Shown here one piece after another: positions 52,017 through 61,802 of a DNA stretch of 64,000 bases. The notes beneath the pieces are model-generated. The model was given only the letters and a program-made list of their open reading frames with translations, had not been told where the DNA came from and did not search any database. The stretch covers positions 496,001-560,000 of the forward strand of contig NZ_CP053836.1 of the NCBI RefSeq assembly GCF_013201825.1, written 5' to 3'. The position numbers and the translations under genes are program-made. The stretch is from Halarcobacter ebronensis. Lineage in GTDB: Bacteria; Campylobacterota; Campylobacteria; Campylobacterales; Arcobacteraceae. Every line of letters starts with the position of its first letter. The first letter of the stretch is position 1.

Positions 52017-53582
52017 TTGAAAATCTTTAATTATAGACTAATTATTTTTATGCTGAGTATTATTTTTGGAGTTGCATTCTCTATCCCCTCTTTTTTACAA
52101 ACTGATTCTGGTAAAAAAATCTCTTTGGGACTTGATTTGCAAGGTGGATTACATATGCTTCTTGGAGTAAAAACTGAAGAAGCCGTAACATCAAAAGTAA
52201 AATCAGTTGCTACCTCTATAAAATATTTTGCAGAGGATGAAGAGATTTTAATAGATGAATTATCTATTAAAGATGGAAGTGTTCAATTTACTGTTTTAGA
52301 TAAAGATGAACTGCCAAAAGTTGACACAATGCTTGAGAACATAAAAGGACTTAAAGTAACAAAAGAGAACTTAAACTATAACGTTACTTTAACAGAAGCA
52401 GAAAAAGTTACAACAAAAGATTTAGCTGTTGCACAAGCTGTTGAAACTATTAGAAATAGACTTGACCAGTTTGGTTTAGCTGAGCCTACTGTTATTAGAC
52501 AAGGTGAAACTGATATTGTTGTTGAACTTCCAGGTATCAAAACAGCTGAAGATGAAAAAGCAGCAAGGGAACTTATCTCAAAGCCAGCAAATCTTGAGCT
52601 AATGGCTGTTGATGAAGAGAGAGCTGATCAAGTTTATGCTTTAACAACTTATCAAGCAGCACAATATGGAGATATTATTTTAGAGGATAGTAGAAATCCA
52701 AAAATTAAATATCTAGTAAAAGAGATTCCTATCTTAAATGGAAGTCAAGTAATAGATGCAAAAGTTGCTTTTGATCAATCTCACCAACCAATTATTAATT
52801 TTACACTTAATTCAAGTGGTTCAAGAATTTTTGGTGATTTTACAGGTAAAAATGTGGGGAAAAGATTGGCAATTGTTCTTGATGGAAAAGTCTATTCTGC
52901 TCCAAATATCAGAGAAAGAATTGGTGGAGGAAGTGGTCAGATTTCTGGTGGTTTCTCAACTATAGAAGCTGGAAATGTTGCTATTGCTTTAAGATCTGGT
53001 GCTCTTCCTGCTTCAGTTGAACTACTTGAAAAAAGAAGTGTTGGACCAAGTTTGGGTGCAGATTCAATTAATGCTTCAATGATGGCTCTTATTTCAGGTT
53101 TTGCTGCTGTATTTATCTTTATGATCGTTTATTATAGAAATGCAGGGGTTATCGCAAATGTTGCTTTAGTATCAAACATCTTTATTATTATCTCTATTAT
53201 GGCTATGTTTGGTGCGACTTTGACACTTCCAGGGATGGCTGGTATTGTATTAACAGTTGGTATGGCTGTTGATGCCAATGTAATTATCAGTGAGAGAATA
53301 AGAGAACTTTTAAGAAGTGGCATGTCTATACCAAAAGCTGTAGAGGATGGATACTCAAATGCAATGAGCGCAATTCTTGATGCAAATATTACAACTTTAT
53401 TAGCAGCTGTGATTTTATATGCTTATGGTACTGGGCCAGTTAAAGGATTTGCTGTAACTATCTCTATTGGTATCTTAGCTTCAATGTTAACTGCAATTTT
53501 AGGAACTCATGGTATTTATGAAGCATTAATGCCAAAAATTGCCAAAGATAAAAACTTAAGAAAATGGTTTGGGATTAAATAA
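52017..53582 (+). CDS. secD: Protein translocase subunit SecD
   Basis: 521 residues from a TTG start (TAAGGAC upstream). After the first membrane helix comes the signature LGLDLQGGLHMLLGV, the large periplasmic P1 domain, and five more helices (ISGFAAVFIFMIVYYRNA, GMAVDANVIISERIRELLR). It uses the proton gradient to pull exported proteins through SecYEG. It overlaps secF by one base (TAATG). Confidence 0.97.
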   Translation: MKIFNYRLIIFMLSIIFGVAFSIPSFLQTDSGKKISLGLDLQGGLHMLLGVKTEEAVTSKVKSVATSIKYFAEDEEILIDELSIKDGSVQFTVLDKDELPKVDTMLENIKGLKVTKENLNYNVTLTEAEKVTTKDLAVAQAVETIRNRLDQFGLAEPTVIRQGETDIVVELPGIKTAEDEKAARELISKPANLELMAVDEERADQVYALTTYQAAQYGDIILEDSRNPKIKYLVKEIPILNGSQVIDAKVAFDQSHQPIINFTLNSSGSRIFGDFTGKNVGKRLAIVLDGKVYSAPNIRERIGGGSGQISGGFSTIEAGNVAIALRSGALPASVELLEKRSVGPSLGADSINASMMALISGFAAVFIFMIVYYRNAGVIANVALVSNIFIIISIMAMFGATLTLPGMAGIVLTVGMAVDANVIISERIRELLRSGMSIPKAVEDGYSNAMSAILDANITTLLAAVILYAYGTGPVKGFAVTISIGILASMLTAILGTHGIYEALMPKIAKDKNLRKWFGIK

Positions 53583-54550
53583 TGGAAATTTTTAACAACG
53601 AAAAAGTATATGATTTTATGGGAAAAAGAATCCCATTTCTTGGTTTGTCAGCTATTTTACTTATTGCTTCAATCTTTTTTCTTACAACAAAAGGATTAAA
53701 TTTTGGTATTGACTTTGCAGGTGGTACTATTGTACAAGTTAAGTATGACCAAAAAGCTCCAATTGATAAAATTAGAGATGTTTTAAACGATACTGAATAC
53801 AAAGGTTCATCAATAACTGAGTTTGGTTCACCTCAAGAAGTAGTAATAAGAATAACAGGTTCTTCATCAAATCTTAAAAATGATATTGGTGACCAAATGC
53901 ACAAAATTTTGGATTCAACAGGAAACTTTGAAGTAAGAAGAGTTGATATGGTTGGACCAAAAGTTGGTGGAGAACTTAGAGAAAAAGGGATTATGGCTCT
54001 AGGTCTTTCACTTTTTGTAATTTTGATTTATGTATCTTTTAGATTTGAGTGGAGATTTGCAGTTGCTTCTATTTTAGCTTTAGCCCACGATATTACAATA
54101 GCAATGGGAGCTATCTCTCTTTTTAGTGTGGAAGTAAACTTAGATATTCTAGCAGCAATTCTAACTCTTCTTGGATACTCACTAAACGATACAATTATTG
54201 TATTTGACAGGGTTAGAGAGGGAATTCAAAGTTCAAAAGAGACTGAACTTAGTAGTGTAGTAAATGAATCAGTAAGTAGAACACTATCTAGAACAACACT
54301 TACTTCATTAACAACTTTCTTTGTGGTTGTAACACTATTTGCTTTTGGTGGAGAAATTATCCATGGTTTTGCCTTTACACTTGTTGTAGGTATTATTGTA
54401 GGTACTTACTCATCTATCTTTATCGCTGCATCATTTTTGGTACAGTTAAAATTCTCTGTTACAAACTTTAGAGCTAAAGAGGCTGATAAGTTAAAAAGAC
54501 AAAAAGAGAAAGAGAAAATGAGAGCTATGTATGAGAAGGGAACAGTTTAA
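53582..54550 (+). CDS. secF: Protein translocase subunit SecF
   Basis: 322 residues with six membrane helices. The D-G motif region is LNFGIDFAGGTIVQVKYD, and the fourth-helix segment LGYSLNDTIIVFDRVREGIQ is diagnostic. It forms the SecDF motor with the upstream product. Its stop is followed at once by an A/T-only hairpin (54549-54568) and then an 890-bp stretch without genes. Confidence 0.97.
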   Translation: MEIFNNEKVYDFMGKRIPFLGLSAILLIASIFFLTTKGLNFGIDFAGGTIVQVKYDQKAPIDKIRDVLNDTEYKGSSITEFGSPQEVVIRITGSSSNLKNDIGDQMHKILDSTGNFEVRRVDMVGPKVGGELREKGIMALGLSLFVILIYVSFRFEWRFAVASILALAHDITIAMGAISLFSVEVNLDILAAILTLLGYSLNDTIIVFDRVREGIQSSKETELSSVVNESVSRTLSRTTLTSLTTFFVVVTLFAFGGEIIHGFAFTLVVGIIVGTYSSIFIAASFLVQLKFSVTNFRAKEADKLKRQKEKEKMRAMYEKGTV

Positions 54551-54568
54551 TAAAGATTTTTCTTTATT
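54549..54568 (+). terminator. A/T hairpin at the secF stop
   Basis: AATAAAGA - TTTT - TCTTTATT, a perfect 8-bp stem overlapping the stop codon. Low G+C makes it a weak terminator. A stronger hairpin follows within 15 bases. Confidence 0.45.
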
Positions 54569-55444
54569 CACCTTTTGGAATAAATCGTCGTCAGATGCGA
54601 TGATTTATTTCGCTCATTTACTTCAGTAAAATCACTTATAAATCATCTTTCTTTCTTGATTTATCCTCAAAATTTAAATAAATAAAAACCTTTATATAGA
54701 AATATTTTTGTGACATTTATTTATGGAAAGAACTTCTTCTTCTAAAAGCTGAAGCTTTTAAATTCTCTTGCTCTCTCTTGCAAAGAATAGCGCTTTAATA
54801 CTTTTTTATAGAAAAAAGTATTGCAAAAAACCACCAACGGCTTCACTGTTTGCTAAAGCAAATACCCTCAAAAATATAAAAATATTTATTGCGTTGCGGA
54901 ACTCCTTCATAAAAGATACATTTAGTATCTTTTCTTTCGTCAAACAATCCTCACGCGGTTTCATAAATATTTTTCTATCTTTTTGGTAGTTGTAGAGGTT
55001 GGAAAGGATATTGATAAAAAATCAAAGATTTTTTAATTCTTTAAATTTCGCGACTAACTCTTTAGTTCAGACTAGCTTTAAAAAGTAAAAATCGAAGAAA
55101 CTCTGTAAGAGCTTTAACAACTGTTTGATTGCTTTTCTCAAAGAGAGTGCAAGCACAAGGCACAACCTTTTTCAACATGTAATCCTGCTTGCAGGTAAAA
55201 AGGTTGTAAGCGTGACCAATTTCAGTTGGCACAGAAGAAAAGGAAATCTTGTGACTTAATGTCACAAGGAAACTTTACGCATAGATTAAAAACAATAGAT
55301 TTTATAAATTAGACAAAATACAAGACGAAAGTAAAAAATGATTTCTAAAAAATATCTATTTTTTAACACCCTTTTAATACTAATTAATGTTATAATTTAA
55401 AAAATAATAAAATATTAAAACTACATTTAAAATGAGAAATCACT
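54551..55444. repeat. 890-bp gene-free, hairpin-rich spacer
   Basis: No convincing gene: the open frames at 54768-54989 (+) and 55062-55265 (-) have no ribosome site and cross hairpins. Inverted repeats seen by eye: 54579-54609 (12-bp stem), 54743-54760 (7), 54797-54822 (11, loop ATAG), 54849-54862 (5), 54911-54933 (9), 55162-55207 (11-bp outer stem enclosing CCTGC-TT-GCAGG), and 55248-55268 (8). Short G+C-rich islands (GCGTTGCGGAACTCC, CCTCACGCGG) stand out from the AT-rich background. It could be a mosaic of dispersed repeat elements or hold a structured RNA. A promoter for the next gene (TATAAT, 55391-55396) lies at its right end. Confidence 0.6.
55391..55396 (+). promoter_or_regulatory. 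-10 element of the gene at 55445
   Basis: TATAAT, 48 bases before the ATG. Confidence 0.4.
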
Positions 55445-55927
55445 ATGAATAAAGAGAAACTAAAAAAAGTAAAAGATAACTTTGATAAAATAACTTCACA
55501 AAACTCAACAAACTGGAAGTTAGTTTTATTTTGGATATTCTTATTTGAAGTTGTAGCTGCTATTGTAGAGTTTATATTTGTTGACAAGTATGTAGAGTAC
55601 TCTGTAGATATTCCTCACACTCTTACAACTGAGATTTTAGTTGGTTTGGCTGTAACTGCTTTTGTTTGGTACTGTATTTTCAATATTGTCTTTTTTGATA
55701 GTGCAAAAAATAGATTTAGACTTCTAATAATAACTTTGGTTGGTCTTTATTTTGTTGTAACAAATGATTTTTCACTACAGTTTCTTTTAAATAATCTAAA
55801 CCCACTTCACTTTTTTGAGTTAGATTTTGGCGCAGTTTTGATTTTGGAACTTCTTTTAAAACTTGTTATTCTTTATCTAATTTATCAATTAATAATAAGT
55901 GCTAAGAATAACAGAGTAATCAAATAA
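55445..55927 (+). CDS. Hypothetical membrane protein, four helices
   Basis: 160 residues. A short basic, charged N-terminus (MNKEKLKKVKDNFDKITSQN) is followed by four predicted membrane helices separated by short loops, with an acidic loop (VDKYVEYSVDIPHTLTTE) after the first. No family recognised. It has its own -10 box and weak ribosome-site sequence, and is 78 bp before the DUF6394 gene, so it may be a separate unit. It is the first gene after the hairpin-rich spacer. Confidence 0.65.
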   Translation: MNKEKLKKVKDNFDKITSQNSTNWKLVLFWIFLFEVVAAIVEFIFVDKYVEYSVDIPHTLTTEILVGLAVTAFVWYCIFNIVFFDSAKNRFRLLIITLVGLYFVVTNDFSLQFLLNNLNPLHFFELDFGAVLILELLLKLVILYLIYQLIISAKNNRVIK

Positions 55928-56005
55928 GATAGGCGCTTACAAACTCTTTTTTATGATATTTTAGATAAAATATCTCCTTTAAGAACAAATACGAAGGATT
56001 ATATC

Positions 56006-56350
56006 ATGGATTGGGGTAAGGTCACTTACATATTCTTTTCACTTATGTCTTTAACTACAACGGCAGGGTTTCTTTATGAGCCAAATGCTGTGGCGCTTTT
56101 TTTAGCTGCAGGGGTTAATGTTATATCAACTATTTTAAAAATCGGTGTTAAAAACTTACTCGCAGCAGAGTTATTAGCAAGTTCATTGGTTGCAGATTTA
56201 CACCTTATTCCTGCATTTATGGTATTAACCTTTATTGGTGATGAGCCTATGGCTACAGCCCTTGCAATAGGTGCAATTGTAGCAAATCTATTCTCAATCG
56301 CATTAGCATTAATTGAGAGCGCAAAAAGTCAAGATAAGGATGAATATTAA
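56006..56350 (+). CDS. Small membrane protein, DUF6394-like
   Basis: 114 residues with three to four membrane helices and very few charged residues except an acidic tail ([11 protein letters not shown]). The start [20 protein letters not shown] and its place directly before leuS (one-base overlap, TAATG) match a small conserved protein of this phylum classed as DUF6394. Function unknown. Translational coupling to leuS is probably the main constraint on its position. Confidence 0.75.
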   Translation: MDWGKVTYIFFSLMSLTTTAGFLYEPNAVALFLAAGVNVISTILKIGVKNLLAAELLASSLVADLHLIPAFMVLTFIGDEPMATALAIGAIVANLFSIALALIESAKSQDKDEY

Positions 56351-58815
56351 TGGAGTATAATCCAAAGGAAATTGAGGCTAAGTGGCAAAATTATTGGAAT
56401 GAAAATGGAAGTTTTGAACCACTAAATGATTTAAAAAAAGAGAAAAAATATATTTTGAGTATGTTCCCTTACCCAAGTGGTAGAATTCATATGGGACACG
56501 TTAGAAACTATTGTTTAGGTGATGCTTTTGCAAGATATTTTAGAAAAGCAGACTTTAATGTACTTCACCCGATTGGTTGGGACAGTTTTGGTATGCCAGC
56601 AGAAAATGCAGCAATAAAACACAAACTACATCCAAAAAAATGGACTTATGAAAATATTGATTATATGAGAGATGAGTTAAAAGCTCTTGGACTATCTTTT
56701 TCAACAAAAAGAGAGTTTGCTACTTCAGATGAGTTGTATACAAGATGGGAACAAGAGTTTATTATCAAAATGTATGAAGCTGGTCTTTTATATAGAAAAT
56801 CTACAATAGTTAACTGGTGTGAACCTTGCCACACTGTTTTAGCAAATGAACAAGTGGAAGAGGGTTGTTGTTGGAGATGTGATACTCCTGTTGAACAAAA
56901 AGAGATGCCAGGTTATTACATTGCAATTACTAAATATGCTCAAGAACTGCTTGATGATTTAAAAACTTTAGAGGGACAATGGCCATCACAAGTTTTAACA
57001 ATGCAAGAGAACTGGATTGGAAGAAGTGAAGGTTTAGAGTTTAGTTTTGAATTATCAAAAGAGTCTAGATATAAACTTGATAAACAGTTTGCTTCTTATA
57101 AAGTATTTACAACAAGACCAGATACAATTTATGGAGTTTCATACTCAGCACTTGCTCCTGAACACCCAATTGTAAAATATATAGTTGAAAATAAACTACT
57201 TCCTGATTCAAAAATTGAAGCTATTAAAGCTATGCAAAAAGTAAGTGAAAGGGATAGAGCAACTATGCCAAAAGAGGGTATCTCTTTAGAAATAGATGTA
57301 ATTCATCCTTTAACAGCAAAAAAAATACCTGTGTGGGTTGCAAACTTTGTATTAAGTTCGTATGGTGGGGGAGCTGTTATGGCTGTTCCAGCACATGACC
57401 AAAGAGATTTTGAGTTTGCAAGAGAGTATAACCTTCCAATCAAACAAGTAATTGTTGGACCTGATGGGATAATTGAAAAAATGAGTGAAGCTTACACAGG
57501 TGAGGGCGAACTTATAGATTCAGAGAGTTTCACAGGGCATAAAAATACAAAAGCAAAAAAATCTATTATGTACCATTTTGAACAAAATTCACTTGGAACA
57601 AAACAGATTAACTTTAAACTAAGAGATTGGGGAGTTTCAAGACAAAGATATTGGGGAGCTCCAATCCCTTTTGTTCATTGTGACTCTTGTGGTTTAGTTC
57701 CCGAAAAAACAGAAAATCTTCCTATAGCTCTTCCAGAAGATGTTGAGATTACAGGGGAAGGAAACCCTTTAGATAATCATCCAACATGGAAAAAGTGTAA
57801 ATGTCCAAAATGTGGGAAAGATGCAATAAGAGAGACTGATACATTAGATACTTTTGTTCAATCATCTTGGTACTTCTTAAGATATGCAACAAATCCGCAA
57901 AAATGGACTAAAGAGGGGATTTCAAAACCAGATAGTGATTATTGGATGGATGTTGACCAATATATTGGTGGAATTGAACATGCAATTTTACACCTACTTT
58001 ATGCAAGATTTTTCACTAAAGTATTAAATGATTTAGGATATACAAACTCAAGGGAACCATTTAAAAAACTATTAACTCAAGGAATGGTTTTAAAAGATGG
58101 GGCAAAAATGTCTAAATCTAAAGGGAATGTTGTAGATCCAGATTTAATTGTTGAAAAATATGGAGCAGATACAGCTAGAATGTTTATCCTTTTTGCAGCA
58201 CCACCAACAAAAGAGTTAGAGTGGAACGATAGTGCAGTTGATGGAGCTTTTAGATTTATAAAAAGATTTACTGACAGAAGTTCAAATGTTACAGAAAATG
58301 CAGTTAAAAACTTTAAAGAGATAGAGCATAAAACACTTAATAAAGAGGAAAAAGAGGCTAGAAGAAAAGTATATGAAGCTTTACAAAAATCAAATGATGT
58401 ATTTAATAAAACATATGCTTTTAATACTCTAATTGCTGCATCAATGGAAGCAATGAATGCTCTTCAAGTACAAAACAATGAACTTGTTTGGGCAGAAGGT
58501 TACTATATTTTAACAAATATCTTAGAGCCAATTATTCCACATTTATGTTGGGAGCTTTCGGATAAACTATTTAATAAAGAGAACTTTAATAATAAGATAG
58601 AGATAAAAGATGAAGTTTTTGAACAAGATTCTATTATCCTTGCAGTTACAATAAATGGTAAAAAAAGATGTGAAATTGAAGTTAGTCCAAATGCTTCAAA
58701 AGATGAAATTTTATCAATTGCCAAAGAACATTCAGCTAAATGGTTGGAAGGTAATGAGATAATAAAAGAGATTGTTGTTCCAAACAAACTTGTAAACTTG
58801 GTTATAAAGGGATAA
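56350..58815 (+). CDS. leuS: Leucyl-tRNA synthetase
   Basis: 821 residues. The HIGH-type motif is in [14 protein letters not shown] (residues 37-50), the KMSKS motif in [10 protein letters not shown], and the CP1 editing domain shows [11 protein letters not shown]. Two Cys clusters ([12 protein letters not shown] with CCWRC, and CDSCG with CKCPKCG) suggest zinc sites. It charges tRNA-Leu and edits wrong amino acids. It heads the conserved run leuS-lptE-folC-M23-ccmA. Confidence 0.97.
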   Translation: MEYNPKEIEAKWQNYWNENGSFEPLNDLKKEKKYILSMFPYPSGRIHMGHVRNYCLGDAFARYFRKADFNVLHPIGWDSFGMPAENAAIKHKLHPKKWTYENIDYMRDELKALGLSFSTKREFATSDELYTRWEQEFIIKMYEAGLLYRKSTIVNWCEPCHTVLANEQVEEGCCWRCDTPVEQKEMPGYYIAITKYAQELLDDLKTLEGQWPSQVLTMQENWIGRSEGLEFSFELSKESRYKLDKQFASYKVFTTRPDTIYGVSYSALAPEHPIVKYIVENKLLPDSKIEAIKAMQKVSERDRATMPKEGISLEIDVIHPLTAKKIPVWVANFVLSSYGGGAVMAVPAHDQRDFEFAREYNLPIKQVIVGPDGIIEKMSEAYTGEGELIDSESFTGHKNTKAKKSIMYHFEQNSLGTKQINFKLRDWGVSRQRYWGAPIPFVHCDSCGLVPEKTENLPIALPEDVEITGEGNPLDNHPTWKKCKCPKCGKDAIRETDTLDTFVQSSWYFLRYATNPQKWTKEGISKPDSDYWMDVDQYIGGIEHAILHLLYARFFTKVLNDLGYTNSREPFKKLLTQGMVLKDGAKMSKSKGNVVDPDLIVEKYGADTARMFILFAAPPTKELEWNDSAVDGAFRFIKRFTDRSSNVTENAVKNFKEIEHKTLNKEEKEARRKVYEALQKSNDVFNKTYAFNTLIAASMEAMNALQVQNNELVWAEGYYILTNILEPIIPHLCWELSDKLFNKENFNNKIEIKDEVFEQDSIILAVTINGKKRCEIEVSPNASKDEILSIAKEHSAKWLEGNEIIKEIVVPNKLVNLVIKG

Positions 58816-58816
58816 A

Positions 58817-59332
58817 ATGAGACTTAGTCATATACTTTTCTTTTTCTTTGCAGTTATTTTATTTCAAGGGTGTGGTTATAAACCTTCAGTTGATTATGCA
58901 AAAGATCAAATAGGAAATAAAGTTTTTGTAAACTTAATAATTTCATTAGAAGATCCAAGAAACGCGGCAATTATAAAAGATAGTATGAATGAGATTATAA
59001 TCCATAGATTAGGCTCAAATATAGTAACTAACCCAAATGAAGCAGATACAATTTTAGATTTAAAATTAAATTCTGTATCTATGGGAGTTGTACAATATGA
59101 TAATCAAGGTTATGAAAAAGTTTATAAAGCTGTTGTAAATATTCTTGTAAATCTAAATAAAAGGGGAGTAAAAAAATCATTTTCAGTTAGGGGAGATTAT
59201 AATTTTTCTATTGACGCTGGAGCTGAAATTAGTGATGCAAACAGATTTAATGCTATTAGACAAGCCTCTAGTAAAGCTTTAGATGAGGTAGTTTCAAAAA
59301 TTGCTATCTATTCTTTTAAAAAAGAGGATTGA
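58817..59332 (+). CDS. lptE: LPS-assembly lipoprotein LptE
   Basis: 171 residues with a lipoprotein signal peptide ending in the lipobox FQGC (Cys at about residue 19). The small domain has the LptE/LPS-assembly outline, with DTILDLKLNSVSMGVVQYDN in its core. It starts 1 bp after leuS, as LptE does in H. pylori and many other bacteria. It helps LptD place lipopolysaccharide in the outer membrane. Sequence similarity in the family is low, so position carries much of the call. Confidence 0.8.
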   Translation: MRLSHILFFFFAVILFQGCGYKPSVDYAKDQIGNKVFVNLIISLEDPRNAAIIKDSMNEIIIHRLGSNIVTNPNEADTILDLKLNSVSMGVVQYDNQGYEKVYKAVVNILVNLNKRGVKKSFSVRGDYNFSIDAGAEISDANRFNAIRQASSKALDEVVSKIAIYSFKKED

Positions 59333-59333
59333 G

Positions 59334-60497
59334 TTGAATATAAAAACATCCTCTTTGGAGGAGATTTTAAGTCATAAAACAATGTATTATGACAAAATAG
59401 ATTTCTCTATTGTAAAGAAATCTTGGCAAATTCTCTCAAAGTTTATAAAAATTCCTTACCTTATTCATATTGTTGGAACAAATGGAAAAGGAAGTACAGG
59501 AAGACTTCTTTCTCACTATTTAGTTAAAAATGGATATAAAACACTACACTACAGCTCTCCACATATTTTAAAATTTAATGAACGAATTTGGATAAATGGA
59601 AGAGATAGTTTAGATTTTGAATTAAATTTTGCAAATAAAAAGCTTCAGCACTATTTGACAACGCCTCTTTTAGAAAAACTTACCTACTTTGAATATACAA
59701 CTCTTTTATCTTTAGTTTTAAGTGATGGATTAGATTTTTTAGTATTTGAAGCTGGACTTGGAGGAGAATTTGATGCAACAAATGTAGTTCCAAGCCAACA
59801 AACATTGGTTACTACAATAGATTTAGACCATCAAGATTTTCTTGGAGATTCAATTGAAAAAATAGCAAAAACAAAGATGCGTTCAGCGGATAATAAAATC
59901 TTAATTGGCTATCAAATTCATAATGAAGTTTATTCTACAGCTATAAAAGTAAAAGAGGAACTAAAAAAAGAGTTTGATAGAGATATTGAGATAATTTCTG
60001 TAAAAGAGTTTGACAAATATAGATTAAATAAAAAATTTCCAGAGTTTATTAATAGAAATTTAGCTTTGGTTGTAGAGAGTTTAAAGCAGTTAAATATAAA
60101 AATAGATTTATCACTTTTTGAAGATATTAAACTATTTGGAAGATGCCAAAAAATTGCTTCAAATATAACCATTGATGTGGGACACAACCCGCTTGCAGCA
60201 AAAGTTTTAGTTAAAGAGTTTGAAGAAAAAAAAGTACATCTAATCTATAATTCATATAAAGATAAAGATTACAAATCTGTTTTAGAGATACTAAAACCTA
60301 TAATTTCTAAGCTTACTATTTGCAAAATTGTGAATAAAAGAATAGCAGATGAAAATAATTTATTAGAAATTTGTAAAAATTTGAATATAATAGTATCTAC
60401 TTATGATAGTATCAAGGCTGATGAAGAATATTTAGTATTTGGATCATTCTCAGTTGTAGAAAATTTTTTAAAAAATATGAGTGTAGATGAAAGATAG
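59334..60497 (+). CDS. folC: Folylpolyglutamate / dihydrofolate synthase
   Basis: 387 residues if started at the TTG at 59334, one base after the lptE stop, with GAGG in front. A TTG at 59301 would overlap lptE by 32 bp and is less likely. The P-loop is GTNGKGSTGRLLSHYL, the second site LVTTIDLDHQDFLGDSIEKI, and the C-terminal domain carries DVGHNPLAAKVLV. It adds glutamate to folates. The next gene begins 11 bp before its end. Confidence 0.9.
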   Translation: MNIKTSSLEEILSHKTMYYDKIDFSIVKKSWQILSKFIKIPYLIHIVGTNGKGSTGRLLSHYLVKNGYKTLHYSSPHILKFNERIWINGRDSLDFELNFANKKLQHYLTTPLLEKLTYFEYTTLLSLVLSDGLDFLVFEAGLGGEFDATNVVPSQQTLVTTIDLDHQDFLGDSIEKIAKTKMRSADNKILIGYQIHNEVYSTAIKVKEELKKEFDRDIEIISVKEFDKYRLNKKFPEFINRNLALVVESLKQLNIKIDLSLFEDIKLFGRCQKIASNITIDVGHNPLAAKVLVKEFEEKKVHLIYNSYKDKDYKSVLEILKPIISKLTICKIVNKRIADENNLLEICKNLNIIVSTYDSIKADEEYLVFGSFSVVENFLKNMSVDER

Positions 60498-61410
60498 ATT
60501 AATAATAACAATCTCTGATGTACAAGGTACAAGGGCCTTTAATGTACATCAAGTAATAAAAAAACTAATAATAATTATTATTTTAGCTGTGGTAGTTGTT
60601 ATTGGAGCTTCTTTTTGGTTTATTTCTGAATTAAATACTAGAATGGATAATTTAAAAGAGGAGAAAGAGAAGCAAATAAGTCTAAAAGAGGACGAGATTA
60701 AAACTCTTGTTGAAAAAGAAAAAAAACTGCAAGCTCAAAATCAGTTCTATTCTCTACAAATTAAAGGAAAAGTAAAAGATATAGAAGCTTTAAGTTCTAA
60801 ATTAGATCACATAGAAGAGATGATTGGACTTAAAGGAGATAAAGAGAAAGAACAAATAACTGCTGAAACCTTAAGAAAAATGAGCCCAATTGTAAGAATG
60901 TATATGTTAACATCAATACCAAGTGGTTCCCCCTTAAAAGAGACAAGAGTTACTTCTCCCTTTGGATATAGAATACACCCTGTCACAAACAAAAAGAAAT
61001 TTCATAGAGGAATAGATTTAAAAGCAGCAAGAAGAACAACTGTTTACGCAACAGCAGATGGTGTTGTAAGTTATGTTCAAACAAAAAATGATGGTGATTT
61101 TGGACGGGTAATAAAAATAAGACACAATTTTGGTTTTGAGACAATTTATGCGCATTTATATAAAGTTAATGTAAACACTGGAGATGTAATAAGGAAAAAT
61201 CAAGAGATAGGACTTAGTGGAAATAGTGGTAGAAGTACTGCTCCACATCTACACTATGAAGTACGATCAGGTTTGAAAGTTTTAGACCCAAAAAATTTTA
61301 TTTCTTGGGAGTTAGGAAATTATAATAGTATTTTTACAGAAGAAAGGAGAGTTCAATGGGAATCTTTGGTAAAGCTAATAAACGAACAGTTCAAAATGGT
61401 GCAACCGTAA
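60487..61410 (+). CDS. M23 (LytM) peptidoglycan endopeptidase, Csd1-like
   Basis: 307 residues. One membrane helix near residues 24-45, a periplasmic coiled coil (about 50-110), and an M23 domain with all zinc ligands: RVTSPFGYRIHPVT, HRGIDLKA, YAHLYKV and HLHYEVRSG. Such enzymes trim peptide crosslinks in the cell wall. H. pylori has csd1 and csd2 between ccmA and folC, both needed for helical shape. Here a single M23 gene occupies that place and overlaps the bactofilin gene by 55 bp, so it is Csd1-like by position. Confidence 0.88.
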   Translation: MKDRLIITISDVQGTRAFNVHQVIKKLIIIIILAVVVVIGASFWFISELNTRMDNLKEEKEKQISLKEDEIKTLVEKEKKLQAQNQFYSLQIKGKVKDIEALSSKLDHIEEMIGLKGDKEKEQITAETLRKMSPIVRMYMLTSIPSGSPLKETRVTSPFGYRIHPVTNKKKFHRGIDLKAARRTTVYATADGVVSYVQTKNDGDFGRVIKIRHNFGFETIYAHLYKVNVNTGDVIRKNQEIGLSGNSGRSTAPHLHYEVRSGLKVLDPKNFISWELGNYNSIFTEERRVQWESLVKLINEQFKMVQP

Positions 61411-61802
61411 TAGCACAAGGTACCTGCATTATTGGAGGTATTACAACTGAAGGAAGTATCCATATTGATGGAAAATTTGAAGGTGTTATTCTTGAAGCGG
61501 ATATGATTTCAATTGGAAGAACTGGTGAAGTAATTGGTGATATAAAAGCAAATAATCTAATAGTAAGTGGTCTTTTAGATGGCAAAATAGATTGTAATCA
61601 GGTTCAAATACTTTCAGAGGGTAAAGTAATTGGAAATATGAAATATAATGAATTAATTATAGAAGAAGATGGGAAATTTGAAGGTCAGGGAATTAGAAAA
61701 GGGTCAAACCTTACTAGTAAATATGATGAAGTTGAAAATAAAATCAACAATATAATATTAAGTCCTGCACAACAACTTGAACATGAACGAAAAAATTTAT
61801 GA
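61356..61802 (+). CDS. ccmA: Bactofilin (CcmA-like cytoskeletal protein)
   Basis: 148 residues. The bactofilin beta-helix fills residues 20-110 with the usual repeats (GSIHIDGKFEGVI, GEVIGDIKANNLIV, GKVIGNMKYNELII), flanked by short flexible ends. Bactofilins polymerise without nucleotide and position wall enzymes; CcmA sets helical shape in H. pylori. The start (AAAGGAGAG upstream) lies 55 bp inside the M23 gene in another frame, an unusually long overlap that ties the two proteins' synthesis together. Confidence 0.93.
   Translation: MGIFGKANKRTVQNGATVIAQGTCIIGGITTEGSIHIDGKFEGVILEADMISIGRTGEVIGDIKANNLIVSGLLDGKIDCNQVQILSEGKVIGNMKYNELIIEEDGKFEGQGIRKGSNLTSKYDEVENKINNIILSPAQQLEHERKNL

Noticed and set aside
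54768-54989. 73-codon open frame inside the hairpin-rich spacer
   Set aside because: No ribosome site, crosses three inverted repeats, and its composition looks like translated repeat DNA.
55062-55265. 67-codon minus-strand open frame in the same spacer
   Set aside because: Lies across the compound hairpin at 55162-55207 and has no start signals; more likely a non-coding repeat.
54551-55444. tmRNA, RNase P RNA, SRP RNA or tRNA genes
   Set aside because: None of the conserved cores I know for these RNAs is present; no cloverleaf with a T-loop was found here or in other gaps.
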